Below are positions 6,007-6,827 of a DNA stretch of 6,827 nucleotides, in pieces. The notes beneath the pieces are model-generated. The model saw nothing but the letters and a program-made list of their open reading frames with translations, was not told the origin of the DNA and did not search any database. The position numbers and the translations under genes were made by a program. How positions within the stretch are numbered: the stretch's first letter is position 1; the number at the start of each line of letters is the position of its first letter. Origin of the DNA: Acetobacteraceae bacterium (GTDB lineage Bacteria > Pseudomonadota > Alphaproteobacteria > Acetobacterales > Acetobacteraceae); contig CANFIE010000218.1 in NCBI GenBank assembly GCA_947446625.1, positions 1 through 6,827 of the forward strand. The letters run 5' to 3'.

Positions 6007-6827
6007 GCCAAAGCCTTTGCGACTTTTTCGTATGTCCCTTTCGAGAGCTTGGGCTGTTCCAGTATCCGCCGCAACTCGCGCTGCATCAGCGCGCCGCGCT
6101 CGGCATTCTGCCGCCGCCACTGCCCCAGCGGTCCGACCATCCGCGCCGCCGTCTGGCCATTGATCAGGTCCAGCGCAATCACCGCGTCACCCAAAAAGCG
6201 GTAGCCCTCGCCCGAGGCGTCATGAAACCGCACCAGGTTGCCGCTGGCAAAGGCGCCAATCACGCTGCGCGCCCGGTTCGGGTTCTTCAGGTCGAAGTCA
6301 GGGTGCGCATACAGCGCCCGCACCTCGGCAATGGCATTCGGCCTGGCCGCCATGGCCTGAATGCCAAACCACTGGTCCAGCACCAAATCATTGCCGCGCC
6401 ACTTGGCATGAAACGCCGCCAGCGCCGCATCCCGCTCCGGCGTCTCGGTTTCGGTCAGCGCCGCCAGCGCGGCCAGCACCTCGGTCATGTTCCGCCCGGC
6501 ATCAAACTGCGCCTTGGCCAGCGCCACATCCTGCGTCACCAGATAACCCAGGCACACATTGCGCAGCGCCCGCCGGCCAATCGCCGCACCGCTGATGCTC
6601 GCGGGGTCGGTATCCGCCAACGCCGCATAAACCCGCCGCAGGCTCTCGCCGCAACGCTGCGCAATCTCGCGCCGCAGAAACTGCCGCGCCGCATGCACCC
6701 GGTCCGGCGCGGCCACGGCCATCTGGTCGCTCACAAACGCCTCGCCCGGCAGCAGCAGCGCCTCGGCGGCAAAGGCCGGGTCACGCTCAGCACCCGCCAG
6801 AGTCGCTTCCACCGCCTCGGCCAAGGC
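6003..6827 (-). CDS. pepN: Aminopeptidase N, C-terminal part (5' end cut by window edge)
   Basis: These are the last 274 residues of an M1 metallo-aminopeptidase of the bacterial PepN type, a cytoplasmic enzyme that trims N-terminal residues from peptides. Only the C-terminal helical domain is in view; the catalytic HExxH domain lies beyond the right edge. Strong PepN features are RRALRNVCLGYL, the FDAGRNMTE region, LVLDQWFGIQA, HPDFDLKNPNRARSVIGAF, NLVRFHDASGEGYRFLGD and the terminal YEKVAKALA, which closely resembles the end of E. coli PepN. The reading frame continues through the window edge; a TTG at 6824 is simply an internal leucine codon. The gene ends in TGA overlapping the cyclase ATG. 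pepN is a housekeeping gene, so its coupling to small-molecule enzymes is noteworthy, although physical adjacency may reflect genome compaction rather than shared function. Confidence 0.95.
   Translation of the reverse strand, partial: ALAEAVEATLAGAERDPAFAAEALLLPGEAFVSDQMAVAAPDRVHAARQFLRREIAQRCGESLRRVYAALADTDPASISGAAIGRRALRNVCLGYLVTQDVALAKAQFDAGRNMTEVLAALAALTETETPERDAALAAFHAKWRGNDLVLDQWFGIQAMAARPNAIAEVRALYAHPDFDLKNPNRARSVIGAFASGNLVRFHDASGEGYRFLGDAVIALDLINGQTAARMVGPLGQWRRQNAERGALMQRELRRILEQPKLSKGTYEKVAKALA
6014..6018 (-). promoter_or_regulatory. Ribosome binding site of the cyclase gene, inside the pepN end
   Basis: AAAGG on the minus strand lies 7 bases before the ATG at 6006 and within the last codons of pepN. 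It decides the cyclase start against a longer in-frame extension that would overlap pepN by over 100 bases and begin with non-family sequence. Confidence 0.5.

Noticed and set aside
6009..6019. Small perfect inverted repeat CAAAG-C-CTTTG near the cyclase start, considered as an operator or hairpin
   Set aside because: With 5-base arms inside the pepN coding end it is short enough to be chance, and it has no U-tract or second copy.
6007..6120. N-terminal extension of the cyclase gene back to 6120
   Set aside because: It lies entirely within the pepN coding region in another frame, is Arg/Ala-rich without family similarity, and the family-like start MTRRIVDLSTP at 6006 has a ribosome site.

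Overview
The window is high-GC, densely packed bacterial DNA, roughly two thirds G+C by eye. Codon thirds are strongly biased to G or C, intergenic spaces are very short, and several start and stop codons overlap. The mix of tandem TctC/Bug-type periplasmic binding proteins, aromatic-ring oxygenases and a gammaproteobacterial-type PepN suggests a metabolically versatile proteobacterium. An alphaproteobacterium such as an Acetobacteraceae/Roseomonas-like organism, or a betaproteobacterium, would fit; this taxonomic guess is inference. I see no tRNA, rRNA, CRISPR array, insertion sequence or phage gene.

The layout has three transcription blocks. Block 1 (minus strand, 1-1754) is a two-gene aromatic oxidation operon. 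It holds an extradiol (VOC-fold) ring-cleavage dioxygenase followed, with a 4-base ATGA overlap, by a salicylate-hydroxylase-like FAD monooxygenase that runs off the left edge. Block 2 (plus strand, 1835-3711) holds two adjacent paralogous secreted TctC/Bug solute-binding proteins, about 55-60% identical by eye and 2 bases apart. Blocks 1 and 2 are divergent and share an 80-base control region. Block 3 (minus strand, 6827 down to 3705) runs from the C-terminal part of aminopeptidase N (cut by the right edge) into a cyclase/kynurenine-formamidase-family metal hydrolase, then a probable double-hotdog thioesterase-like protein, then a phytanoyl-CoA-dioxygenase-family Fe(II)/2-oxoglutarate oxygenase. 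Blocks 2 and 3 converge and overlap by 7 bases at their stop codons, so there is no room for an intergenic terminator.

Read together, the window looks like an uptake-and-degradation locus for an unidentified organic acid, probably aromatic. The two Bug proteins would capture the substrate in the periplasm, the FAD monooxygenase would hydroxylate the ring and the extradiol enzyme would open it. The cyclase-family hydrolase, hotdog protein and PhyH-like oxygenase form a second set of small-molecule enzymes whose substrate cannot be told from sequence. No transporter membrane subunits (TctA/TctB) and no regulator are in view. Nothing here is a clearly new type of system. The most interesting parts are the uncharacterised enzyme set attached to pepN, the double-hotdog protein and the paired binding proteins with altered ligand-loop motifs.
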